Shown piece after piece: positions 34,371 to 45,700 of a DNA stretch of 64,000 nt. The translations under genes and the position numbers were made by a program. Source of the stretch: Rhea pennata (taxonomy: Eukaryota > Chordata > Aves > Rheiformes > Rheidae); NCBI RefSeq assembly GCF_028389875.1, contig NC_084668.1, positions 23,179,493-23,243,492 on the forward strand, written 5' to 3'. The notes below the pieces were generated by a model that searched no databases, was not told the origin of the DNA, and saw only the letters and a list, made by a program, of their open reading frames with translations. How positions within the stretch are numbered: position 1 is the first letter of the stretch; the number at the start of each line of letters is the position of its first letter.

Positions 34371-37300
34371 AACACTAGTTTTGGTAATGGCAATTTCTTA
34401 TTAATTTCACAAATTACTTTCAGCTAAGCTTGTTAGTCCATTAGACAAGCAAGCTGCAAGCTTTAAGTCAAACTATTAAAATACTCGCTTTAGGAAAAAA
34501 AACAAAAAAAACCCAACAAAATATCTCACTCTAACTAGGGCCCTAACTCTACAGGCCCTCACCCGATACTGCGCTATCTCCCACGCACACCTGGCTCCCG
34601 CCTGCCGCAGTTTCCCGCCTTGGTGGCAGTCTGGCAGCCAGGCGGCGGAGCCAGGTCCCGGCCTGGCGGCACCGCTGCCAGCAGCGCAGCTCCACGCCTG
34701 AGCGCCCGGCAGCGCGGAGCGGCCCTCTCCCTTCTCGCCCTGCTCCGGCGCTGCCCAGGCGCGAAGGCGCTTCGAGATGGGCTTCCGCACTGCGGCCTCA
34801 GCGCGGGCGGCCTGCTAAAGCTCCCTTGCCATGGGGTGGGTTGGTAAGTGGGGGAGGCAGAAGAACAGCAGTTCCCAAAAATCAGTCAAGGACTTCACCT
34901 ACCTTTCTGCACCTGGTAGTTGATACTGTCATAAAGTGACACAATACAGAGTCAACTCAAAAAAACAAACAAACATGCAGCAAATACAAGGACTAGTGGA
35001 TTTTCTTCTTAAATCTTCAAGAAACATCATTACAGGATGTTTCACGCTGCTGAAAGATGCAACAAGTGCCAAAGATAATTAAGAGAATACATGCTAGCAA
35101 AGGCAGTGACAGACAAGGAGGCCAGTGTTTATCACAGCTGAGCGCTTTCCCAGGAGGATAACCAGCAGCTGCTGCTAGGCCTCCCAGAGCACGTCAAAGG
35201 TGTGGAAGTAACCGTCTAGTAATGCTTTAATTAGTAACATGATTATAACCGACACGTAAACATTAATCTGCAGGAATACAAAATAGAGACTGGTGGAGCA
35301 GGTAAGTGTCCGCCCATGAAACACAGGACAGTGGCTGGCAAAACAGACCTTGACAGCACTGCATCACTAGAAAAATCTAGCGCAGGGCCTCACTTCTGTT
35401 CAACATCACAAAAAAGTTACCTAAAAAGTATAGTGTTTCTTTCCCTACCACACTACACACAGTCTCAGTTACCACTGTGTGTACAGCTTAAGGCACACTA
35501 ACAGACCACTAGTAGAAATGGCATATATGTTTAACTGACGCAGGCGCCAGCTCTTACGAGAAAAGCTTCTGCTATAAGAGCCCACGATAGTACAATGTCA
35601 AGAGGAGCCTGTGTGGCAGAAGAGAAGGAACAGGGTGCACTGAAGCAAACAGCAGGAAACATAGAACATAAGTGGAATGGAAAAGATTTTTTGATGACGG
35701 CAGTAAAGCTCAAATCCATTTGCAGCACATTGAGCCACAATCCTTGCTGCCGCTGCAGCACAGCATCCCAACCAAAAATCAGACTATACAGAGGACCGGA
35801 AACCTGCTTACATGCAGCAGGTTTGGGGCAGGGGCAGGTACAAGAAAGTGTTAGCAGTCAGTTTGCAAAACACATGCGAACAAATTGCAATTAAATGAGG
35901 GAGAGAAAGCAGTACTTCGAGGCAGCTCAGCAGCATGGACATGCTTCTGCTGGTTTTCCAGACAAGTCCACCCATGTGTGGAAACAAGAATCCAAGCAGC
36001 CTATTTCCCTCCTATGGCTTTGTAAGCAGTTACTTCAGTTCCATCCCAATCCTTGGACATGAGCATATCTGTCTTCCAAAGCTCTGGATTCATAATATAT
36101 CTTTTATAACTTCATAAACCTTACTGTTTTGCTAGGTATGGCCTGCAAGAGAGGACTGATGGCTCAGTGCACTCCTGCCCGCATCCTTCTTTCCCAAGCA
36201 ACATCCTCAGGGGCTTTCCAGCAAGCCCTCCTTTGCTAGTCTTCAGGGTGGCTGTAGCTCTACAGCAGCTCCCTTTGTGCGGGGGCTCTTCCTCAGGACA
36301 TGGGGGGACTCGACACACCCGAGATCTCCTGGAGAGCATCCCGCCTCCCCACCGACACAGGCTGAGAAGAGAAAGAGGAAATACGTAGTTAGCACTGTAT
36401 ATTGATGGTAAAGGGTGTATATGGTGTGTTCTGTTATAGCTTTTAAGGGGTTCAAAAATCTTTTTTTTTTTAAGGTTTTTGGATATCTTTGCAGCTGCTT
36501 ACTTAGGGACAAGAAAAATCAAATCCTTCTGCCAAGAACGTCTGAAATACTGCTGCTGCTGAGTTGATCACAAGAAATGTTTGTGGGCTATTGTAAAGCA
36601 GTGTAAGGCTGCTTGGTTTCTTAAAGCAGAGGGAACCAACAGAGCTGAGCAATCTATTACAAGATATTCTGTGATTGATTCCAGTTTAGTGTGGAGAAAC
36701 AACATAAAAATAGCCATCCCTGTACAGACTATGGATCCATCTCAACCGGCATCTCACCTCTGACAACAGCTAACACTAAAGTGGCATGATATAGCACATA
36801 GTAACACTTTGCTCTTCCCATTTCACCAAAAAAATCATGCTCAGAGAAACAAAGAACTATATACTGTGGTTTTTCCTATGAAAGGAAAAGCCATCCATGA
36901 CAATCAATCATAATTTATCCAATCATCTTGTGATCTTGTGTGACATGAAATTTTAAATGGCATAAATTCACAAACTCCATAGTTTTATTACACACTGCAT
37001 TAAAATAAATAAGCACATCCATATGTTCTTCTTGAACCTACATAATTTAATCACAACTCATACAGAAGCCATTCCATGTTTCTGATCAACTCTGCTGCCA
37101 TTTTGTAAATCTTACTTTTTTACCTTTGGAAAAAGAGAGATGAAAAACCATGTCAAATTAATGCAACCCTAGGAAAATATTTCTAACACACCAAAAGCAG
37201 CTGAACTAATCAATAAAAATGCAGGATCCACGACAAGCCCTAGTGCAGAGTAAGTATGCAAGCTAAAATGAAACAAGGTCAGACAGACCAGATGAGGGTG

Positions 37301-39189
37301 CAGACATCAGAACAAAGCACATGAAATGTTGGAGAAAAAAAAAAGAAAAAAGACAGAAATATCCTATGGGTATCTGTGCAAGGAGACTGAAATTTTGTCT
37401 CTATGATAGAGCTATTTTGAACAGGAAAAAAAAAAAAGAAAAGAAAGCAAGCATCAGTATATGCAGCAACCAAGAATGAAGACTTCCATTAGGAGATATT
37501 TATGGTATGATCTTAATAAACCAAGAATTCTTTCTACAGAACATCCTGCAGGAATGCTGTGCTTTCAATTAGTAAACTTTTGTAAAGTAAACTAAGTATA
37601 CCTCAGTAAACTTTAAATTTTAAAATGAAGTTGCAAAAAAAATGCCCAGGTTAAAGTTAAAAGCTGTGTTTTCTATTATATCTTAAAGTCTGATTTGTTC
37701 TATCCCATTTGAATTGCGGATGTAGATGTATTAAAATTTCAGGAACACCAGTAAGTGAGAAGGGTGTCACAAGTTACCTGTGACATAATGCTAGTCAATA
37801 TACAAGTGCCAAGTGACAAAAACAATAAATTTATCCTTTCTGAGTTGCATAAGAGTTTACAAAAATTGACACACCACAGCTGAGTTCATGCCACACCGTG
37901 GGATCTGGACCAGATCAGAGTAAACTCTCAGAAAATCATGAATGAGAGAAACAGGTTAAAAAAAGAGAAAATTCAATATGAGCCTTCTCCAATATTTTAA
38001 AAGAACATGTTTTATGGGGATCAGTATCCGGATCAGTAGTTTAAACGAGACTAAGAAAAAAACCCTTTAGGTAAACAGAGATGGTTTGTTCTTCCCTGAA
38101 CACAGCTTTTAAAGAGTTTTCCACGATTCTTTATCCACAGGTCATTATCCACAATTACTTCTGTCACTGCTGATTCTACAGGATTTTCCCTGACAAAAGA
38201 GCTTACTGTTTACACTGTGCCATCACACCATGGCATTAAATGATTCACTTATCACACAGTCTGCCACATCTTTGGACAAGGGCTGTATGTGTCCAGTGGT
38301 ACATATATAACAGTAGTGTTTAAGCCATGCCTGTGCAAACTGAATCGAGCAGTAAAAGAAACATCTGGCATCAAGACAGCAACATGAAAGCATAAAAGAC
38401 AAAACCAACCCAGAACTACCATAAATTGCAGCAGCACACAACTCACCATCTGGAGGTGCTGCTTTAAACTACCACAGGCTCGCAATTAAGAATATATATG
38501 TATTTATAGCCACAAAATGGTTATAAAACAAAACAAATCTCGTAACATGGTTCTAAAGCAAAGCAGAACGTAAGCAAAGCTACAAACCTGAAGAGACGCG
38601 TGAGCTACCATTTGTGGTGCTGCTAAGGGCACCTGCGAGCAGCATTAGGGCAAAGGAAGTCAGCAGCCCACTGATTCGGGGAGAGAGCCGCAGCTGTGAG
38701 TGGAGGCCAGCAGCCCCTGGCCGGAACAGAACAAGCCATTCATTTCTCAGCACAAGATGGGGGTTCGTCACCACGCCTCTGCCTTGCAGCGCAGCCCAGA
38801 AACGCTGTAATTCATTATGCTATTTTCACATCTCTAACAGGAAGCTCCAAGCAATCCATCAAAGCACTGAGGAAAAAAAAAACCCACAGAAATAGTAGAA
38901 TGATTCTTACTCTGGTGCAGGCCATTGGATACCCATCCCTACTGTCCGGTTAGGGCAAGTCAAACAAAACCTGTTCAAAGGAGATCAAACAATACTTAAG
39001 AGCTGATTTCATATGACAAAATTATGGGAAAAATATAAGTATCTAGTAAAAGAAGTAAATGCTAAACACCCTGACCCAGTAATGTACTGTACCGCAAACA
39101 ACGCTGAACTGCAGTTAACCTAACAGGAATGCTTGTGATCGCTTCCCACTGCATTATTACACTATTAATGAGTGCGTTAGCGCTCGGGA
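34371..39189. other. Intergenic region ITGA6 to PDK1
   Basis: I recognise no protein-coding gene here. It contains an orphan CpG island (34540-34850, listed separately) and two moderately GC-rich patches (about 36121-36390 and 38580-38830) without recognisable reading frames. The rest is AT-rich filler with A runs. A possible minus-strand splice donor (cag/gtttgt) near 38588 is too weak to call a transcript. Confidence 0.65.
34540..34850. promoter_or_regulatory. Orphan CpG island, candidate promoter/first exon
   Basis: A sharply bounded GC- and CpG-rich block lies just past the ITGA6 poly(A) signal in AT-rich surroundings. It contains an E2F-like TTTCCCGCC at 34611-34619. At its right edge, GCCATGGGG (ATG at 34831) is followed by a strong donor, TTG/gtaagtg, with the intron GT at 34844. 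This looks like a promoter with a first exon on the plus strand, for example an alternative PDK1 first exon or a non-coding RNA. The transcript itself is not demonstrated. Confidence 0.5.
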
Positions 39190-39520
39190 AGTTTTCACTC
39201 CGGCGTTACAACGACGCTCGGACCGCGCCCGCCCCGCCGCCGCCGCCGCCGCCGCCCCCGCGGGCGGTGCGCGCCCCGCGCCTCCTCCCGCCCGAGCAGG
39301 CTCGCCCGCCCCGCCGGGCCCCGCGCAGGAGGCCGCGTCCCGCCTGCCGCGGCCGCCGCCCCCTCACGGCGCGGCGCGGCGGCCGCCCGGCCCCTGCCCC
39401 CCGCGCCGGGGCCGCCCTCTCCCCGCCCCGTCGCTGCTGCGTGGGGCCGGGCCGGGCGGAGACGCCGCCGCCGCTGCGGGCGCCTCCCCGCGGGGCCGCG
39501 CGGCGGAGGAGGCCGCGGCC

Positions 39521-39540
39521 GGGGCCGGGGCCGGGGCCGG
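39521..39540 (+). repeat. (GGGGCC)3 hexanucleotide tract
   Basis: Three perfect GGGGCC units followed by GG lie about 50 bases upstream of the PDK1 start codon, in the presumed 5' leader. The tract has G-quadruplex potential in RNA or DNA. Confidence 0.85.
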
Positions 39541-39551
39541 CGCGGCGGGAA

Positions 39552-39572
39552 ATGGCGGCGGGGCCGGGCTGA
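39552..39572 (+). CDS. Upstream ORF in PDK1 leader (MAAGPG)
   Basis: ATG at 39552 sits in a strong initiation context (G at -3, G at +4) and opens a 6-codon frame that stops at TGA 39570-39572. This is 17 bases before the PDK1 start. If the transcript begins upstream, most scanning ribosomes would meet it first and would need to reinitiate or leak. The transcription start is not known from sequence. Confidence 0.5.
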   Translation: MAAGPG

Positions 39573-39589
39573 GGCGCGCGTTGGCCGCC

Positions 39590-39707
39590 ATGAGGCTGCT
39601 GCGCGCCCTGCTGCGCGGCGCCGCCCCGGGCGGCATCCCGCAGCAGGTGGATTTCTACTCGCGCTTCTCGCCCTCGCCGCTCTCCATGAAGCAGTTCCTG
39701 GACTTCG
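39590..39707 (+). CDS. PDK1: PDK1 exon 1 (coding part)
   Basis: The exon starts at ATG in GCCGCCATGA and ends at donor gtgagc. It encodes an arginine-rich presequence ([18 protein letters not shown]) followed directly by the conserved [12 protein letters not shown] segment. About 18 residues precede that segment, against roughly 44 in human. Confidence 0.95.
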
Positions 39708-42700
39708 GTGAGCGCGGGGCGGGCGCGGGGCCGCTTCCCTCCGCGGCGCGGCGCGGCTTCCCCGGCCGCCGGGCGAAGGGAGCGCGCGGGCACCTGCGCG
39801 TCTGGGGGGCGGCGGCGCTGCGCGCTCGGGCCGGTCCCCGCCGCGCTCGGCGGCGGCGCCTCGTCGCGCCGGTCCCCGCCGGTCCGCGCCGGTCCGCGCG
39901 CGCCGAGGGAGCCCTCGGAGGCGCCGCGCCCGGGCCGCGCGGGCAGCGGGAGCTCGGCGGCGGCGGCCCCTGCGCAGCTGCTGCTCGTTACTTTCAGTAT
40001 CTCCTTCCTGGCGTAAACAGCCTCTGCTTTGCTGTGGGAGAGGGAAAAGCCTCCGCGGCTTCCAGGAGGGAGCCCCAGCCGGCTCCTTCCCCGGAGACAG
40101 GAACTGAGGCAAGGTTGAAATCCAGCTGAAAACGCACGGTTTTGATACCAAGGAAGTCTGATCCTGTGCAAAAACCGCAGTGAGGACAAGGGGAATTGTG
40201 AGAACTGCTGCTGCTAACACTGACTCAAAAAGTAAGAGTTGTCAGGACCGCTGAAGGCTGGCAGCGTGCAGGCTCTAAATTTAGTGTGTGCCAGTTACAT
40301 GGGATGGAAACGCTTAACCTCGGTTGGAGCCGGAGCTGAAGCAATAATGACATCCCAAACACAATCATGTGTTTTTGCCCTGCAAAAACCCTTTACGCAA
40401 GTGAAATGTTGCTTATTTGAGAAGTTGCGTGAGAGAAGGAGAAGAAAGGAAACCCCAGGAACCATCCTGAATGCTAATTTACTTATTTTCAAGGCCAGAC
40501 TCCCAGTCAACAGAACACTCTGGTCTTGTGCTCCTCACTAAAACCACTCGTAAGGCTCCCAGGTTGGACCGGCTGCTTGGAATCTAAAGGGAGCACAGGA
40601 ACTGTCCTGTTTCGCTTCCAAGCAAATACCGCACAGAGAAGGGCTTGTGAGCAAAGCGGAGAAACCTCCCTAAAGCCTGGGGAAGGAGCCATGCTGCAAC
40701 ACATTCTCTTTCTGTAAACATGTAACTAGTTAATAGTTATACTCTTTTTTAACTAGGTTTGAAGTAAAAACATAACTGAGAACTAGTCCTAGAATCCCAG
40801 ATTTTTAAAATAAGGTAAGTAGGGAGATTTATAAAGAAAAATCTCTATACATCCGTTCAATGTTTCATACATTGCAACAATGTATATCACTTATTCAAAG
40901 CTCTAGGTTTCTACAGGAGTCCCACCATGTAACTTTTGTTACTGCTGTTTTCAACAAAGAATCATGCGATTCAAAGTAGTAATTCAGTGCAGTTCAACCT
41001 GTATTGTTTTACCACTAAAATACCAATAAAACAATGCTTACCTTATAATCAATATTTATTTTCAAGGCACAATATTTTGTCATGTCAAAAGTCAGGCTAC
41101 TGCTTTGCTATTAGTACCTGAACACAATGTGAAGATAATCTCGAAAGATGTTTTTCTTTTTTCTTTTCTTTTTTTTTCTTTTTTTTTGCTTAAGCATTTA
41201 ACACAAAAGGGGAAGGAAACTAATAACAAAGATAAAGAGTAGAGTACAAAATTGACACAGTAATCATCTATAAGAAATTCGGTAGCCATTATCATCTGAT
41301 GGTGTTTGTGTTTGGGATTTTCTTGGTTCTGTTTGCTAAAGCAAGAGCAGTCACAGAGAAAATCATAAAATCCAGCAAAGCCAACTTAAAAAAATAAATG
41401 CTTCTGGCTCCCTCACTTGTCAGTATAGTAAATAAAGTATTTTTCTAAGAAAATTCAGGTCTCAATCTTATACATCTGTCATATTCTGGGATATATGCTC
41501 ACATAGGAACCTTTTCTTTGCATAAATAGTTCATAACACAGGGAAACATTTTCTTCATTCCCTGAAGTCTTCATTACCCTAAGCTGTCTTCCATCTTTGA
41601 CACAGTGATTGTGAAGATATGGCCTCCAAATACAAAACTAATTTGTGGGATGTTATTTGCTGAGTGTTTAGGGAATTTGAAGATTATCTCTACATTTTAG
41701 TATCTTCAATTTGAATTGTTATGGAATTTTGTCTGGGAATAGGGAAAGGCTTGTAATAGTCACACACCCAAAATGAAAGCTGGTTAGGGAAAAGAATGAG
41801 ATATTTCTGGGCAGAGATCATATCTAGAAAATGCACAACATTCTTGTGGTGGTCCCATTTGCCTCTCTTTAACATGCTCAATAAGTACCACACATTGTTT
41901 GATCAGCACTAGTTAGAGTCAATGTCTGTTGCAAATAAAATGAGCGCTTTACATGGATAGAAACCATACTTGAAATGGAATGGTATGGATCTGCATTAGT
42001 GCACCAGTTAGTCTTTGTATATAGTGAGGAATATATAAACGCTTCGTATAGGGAAGATTTTCCTTATTGTTACAGGGCTGGTAGATTTCAATATGATATT
42101 ACATTTTGAAATACAAGAAGGCTGTTGCCATGAAAGAAACATATTGGCTGACCAAACTAGCCCAGTCAGCTCCAAAAGTAAACCACAAGCTTCTTGCACA
42201 AGAAAGTAAGTTTATGTAGGTCTATCCCACAGATGTTGACTTTATTCTAATGTTTTCAATCTATTTCTTTTGGTTTTAGGATCTGAAAATGCTTGTGAGA
42301 AGACTTCATTTATGTTTCTGCGACAAGAGTTGCCTGTAAGATTGGCTAACATAATGAAGGAAATAAGCCTTCTTCCAGACAACCTTCTAAGAACACCTTC
42401 AGTTCAACTGGTGCAGAGCTGGTAAGAATAGCATCATTTCATACCTTTTAAAGGTTAGAAAAACAACACACTCTCTTTTATAGAAAGAGCATTTCATGAG
42501 CACATTACATGAACATTACTTATTTGGACTGAGTAAACATCCCATTGTGAGATAAATCAGAAACTACACTTGCAGATACTGGAAAAACATCTTGGAACAA
42601 TTAGAGAACCCACAATGGAATTAAATATCAATAGTCAACTTAGCATTGCAGAATATCATGCATGAGATTTCATTAACAACAAATTCACCTCAGCAATGTT

Positions 42701-45700
42701 TAATAGAGGCTTATCTAACATGAAGAAGCTAGCTGAAGGAACATAGCTAGCTGTGCAGATAAATGCACAAAATGCTTGTAAAGCAGAATAGAAACCATTT
42801 AAAAGACTGGTAAATGCATATTCAGACTAAAAGTATAGAACATATGAAGAAAGAGTAATAGGAACCTCCCAAAGCCAAGTTTTTAAAACAGCGAAAGCTC
42901 TTTGTTGCAATAGGAGGCTATTACAACTAAAAAGAAAACTAAAATTTGCTTTCAATTAAGGAATTTAGAAGTAAGCGTAAACTTTTGTAGGATAAATGCA
43001 AAATAAAGAGATGCAAAATAAACTGCTGAAGGTACATGGATATTTGGAAAAGGCTTTTAAAGTAAGAGAACGAAGTCTGCTAATGAATAACTGGGACTGA
43101 TTAGATGAATATAAAAAGCGATTTCAGTGAAGGTGGAGGCTCTCCATGAAACATGAAGGCTAAACTTTGTACGATACTAAATAATGGTGATAAAATGGGA
43201 AATGAATTTCACTTGTACAAATGCAAAGTAAAGCATGGAGAAGAACCTCCCACCCACCTAGTGTGATTGCTTACAATCAGAAAAGAAATTTTGATGCTAC
43301 TGGGGATATTTTTCTGAATATGCTAGTTGATGGGCAAGAAAACAAATACCTTGTTAAGAACTAAGTAGGAAATGGGGAGGGGGGTGGAAATATAATGGTA
43401 TATCACTGTGTTAGTCCATTATTCCTCTGAACTGCATGCAGATTTAGTTACCCCATCTTGAACAGAAAAGATCAAGAGGGATAATCAGATGTTTGGAACA
43501 ATTTCTTCATGAGGGGAAATCAGAATTCTTCAGCTGCAAAAATGCATAGCTAAGAAATACTTAAATCATGAACAAGCTGGAGAAATTTTCTAATATGTAA
43601 ATAAAATAACAGGAACTACTTGAGGATGCAAGTAAGTGATTGCCTACTAGATTTAAAGCTCAAGGAAGATCTTTTATACATTCTAATTACATTCTGGAAT
43701 CAATTACACTGTAAATTTTGGAATACAACAGTAAGAATGGATTCAAAAGGATCTGACAAAAATTCACAAGTAATTCACAAGGTCTGTTGGATATATCAAA
43801 TAATGATCTAGATGCAACCAGCCTTGGAAGACCATTAATTGCTAATTGAACGGAGCTGGGAAGCATATTAGAATTGGTCTTTGTCATATTTCTTTAATTT
43901 AAAGGTATGTCCAAAGTCTTCAGGAGATCCTTGACTTTAAGGACAAAAGTTCAGAAGATTCAGGAGCTATTCAGAGGTAAGGATTTCCTGTCACATGTGT
44001 TATTATGTTAATGTTATGTAAAAGGACAGGCAAGAAAAAAATTGGCTCAAGAAAAATTTCAACTATCTTAAATTCCTGCAGTCGCAGTAACATCATCCTC
44101 TGCCTCTGAAAGGAAAGTACATTAGAACATGAAAAAAAGCACCTCCTTTTATTTGAAATTGTTCTGGTCTCAGGGCTTTTTTTTAACACTGAATAAGCTG
44201 CAAGTACGTTAAGCTTGACCAATTTTTTTTGATCAATTCCTTACTTGTAGTGTTGCAACTGATGTGTGGAACTTTACAACTGTAGAGTATATTGGGGCAT
44301 CATTGACTGATATTAGCTGCCATTTGATGGGCATGGGATGATTTGTATGAAAATGATTGGCAAAATTTTCTCATTTTTCTTGTGGCACCATTATTAATAG
44401 ATCAGTGTAAGTTGCTTGAAATGATTTATATGCTGTCAAGACTGACCTGCCTTCATACTGTGGTGGGTAGATCTGTGATATTTCTGTTCGTAGTTGTCTT
44501 AATTCTCTGAGGCAGATACTCACTCGATTTTCCAGAGTATTAAACTCACTTGAAAGTGAAAATCTAACAATGAATTAATTTTAGTTTTACAGATACCGTG
44601 ATAAAAATCCGGAATCGACACAACGACGTAATTCCTACTATGGCTCAAGGAGTAATAGAGTACAAAGAAAGCTTTGGCATTGATCCGGTGACCTCTCAAA
44701 ATGTGCAGTATTTTTTAGACCGTTTTTACATGAGTCGCATTTCAATTCGAATGCTCCTTAATCAACACTGTAAGTGCTGTTGTTGCAAGGAAGGGAAATA
44801 ATACATGTAACATGCCCAGTATATTTTCCATTCATTTTATGTGCTTAACATGAACTTGTTTTTCATATCAATGCACCATTTATAAACTTCTCTAATACAA
44901 TTCTTAAAATATTAATTAATAGCCATTTTAATTATGCTAAAGATTGTACTTACAGAATGTTAATAAATTTCTATTCAGCAATACCAAAGATGCAAACTAA
45001 AAATTACAAAATTATGTTGGGTATTAAACATTATTTTCTTTGTTGGCAGCTTTGTTGTTTGGTGGGAAAATTAATCCAGCTCATCCAAAACACATTGGAA
45101 GCATTGATCCTAGCTGCAATGTTGTTGAAGTTATTAAAGGTAAATTTAGGAGATGGGAGCAAGAATTTTGTAAAGTTGTATGAATATCTATATTGAGAGC
45201 TAATACATTCACATAGTGTTTAGATCTTTCTTACCTGGAGCAGAAGTTTCATTTCAAATGTAGAACAGTTTTGTCAGTTTTCATATTAAGCTCAGTTTTA
45301 TAAGAAAATACAAAAACTCCCTGACAGCATAGAACATCTTCAATTTGTGACTTTTTTTTTTCCCGGCAATCTAAAAAAACAAGGGAGGAGGGAGGAATTA
45401 AACCTTCTGTGTTTTTATCATAGATGGCTATGAAAGCGCTAAGAGACTTTGTGATTTATATTACATGAGCTCTCCAGAGTTCATCCTTGAAGAGTTGAAT
45501 GGTAAGTGAATATGGGATGAGGCATTATCTTGAATGTAATAACTTCTTCTGAAGTACCTGATACTAAAATATTCTCCTTCCACTTCTCATAACTAATTGA
45601 GTCTTTGTATATATTATCCTAAAAAAAACCCTTTTTCTTGATCTTGCAAAAGGCTTCCCCTATTTCTCCTTTTCTTTTCCAAAATTAGGAAGTTTGAACC

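Larger units (their letters stand above)
39200..39990 (+). promoter_or_regulatory. PDK1: PDK1 CpG-island promoter and leader
   Basis: This extremely GC- and CpG-rich block surrounds PDK1 exon 1. It contains GC boxes (for example CCCCGCCCC at 39421-39429), a CCG trinucleotide run (39234-39256) and three GGGGCC units (39521-39538). A single hypoxia-response core, GCGTG, is at 39439-39443. No TATA box is evident, as usual for this promoter class. PDK1 is a known HIF-1 target in mammals; whether this site serves that role is inference. Confidence 0.8.

Noticed and set aside
38580-38900. Possible antisense non-coding exon between ITGA6 and PDK1
   Set aside because: A minus-strand CAG/gtttgt donor exists, but there is no matching acceptor or other support.
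39129-39572. Plus-strand 147-codon ORF upstream of PDK1
   Set aside because: A low-complexity proline/arginine frame through the promoter; its first ATG is probably outside the transcript. Only the last short ATG frame (the uORF) is worth noting.
39195-40220. Minus-strand ORFs of 341 and 327 codons across the PDK1 CpG island
   Set aside because: Composition is almost only Arg, Ala, Pro and Gly because the DNA is GC-rich and stop-poor. No domain is visible and the frames overlap the PDK1 promoter and exon 1.
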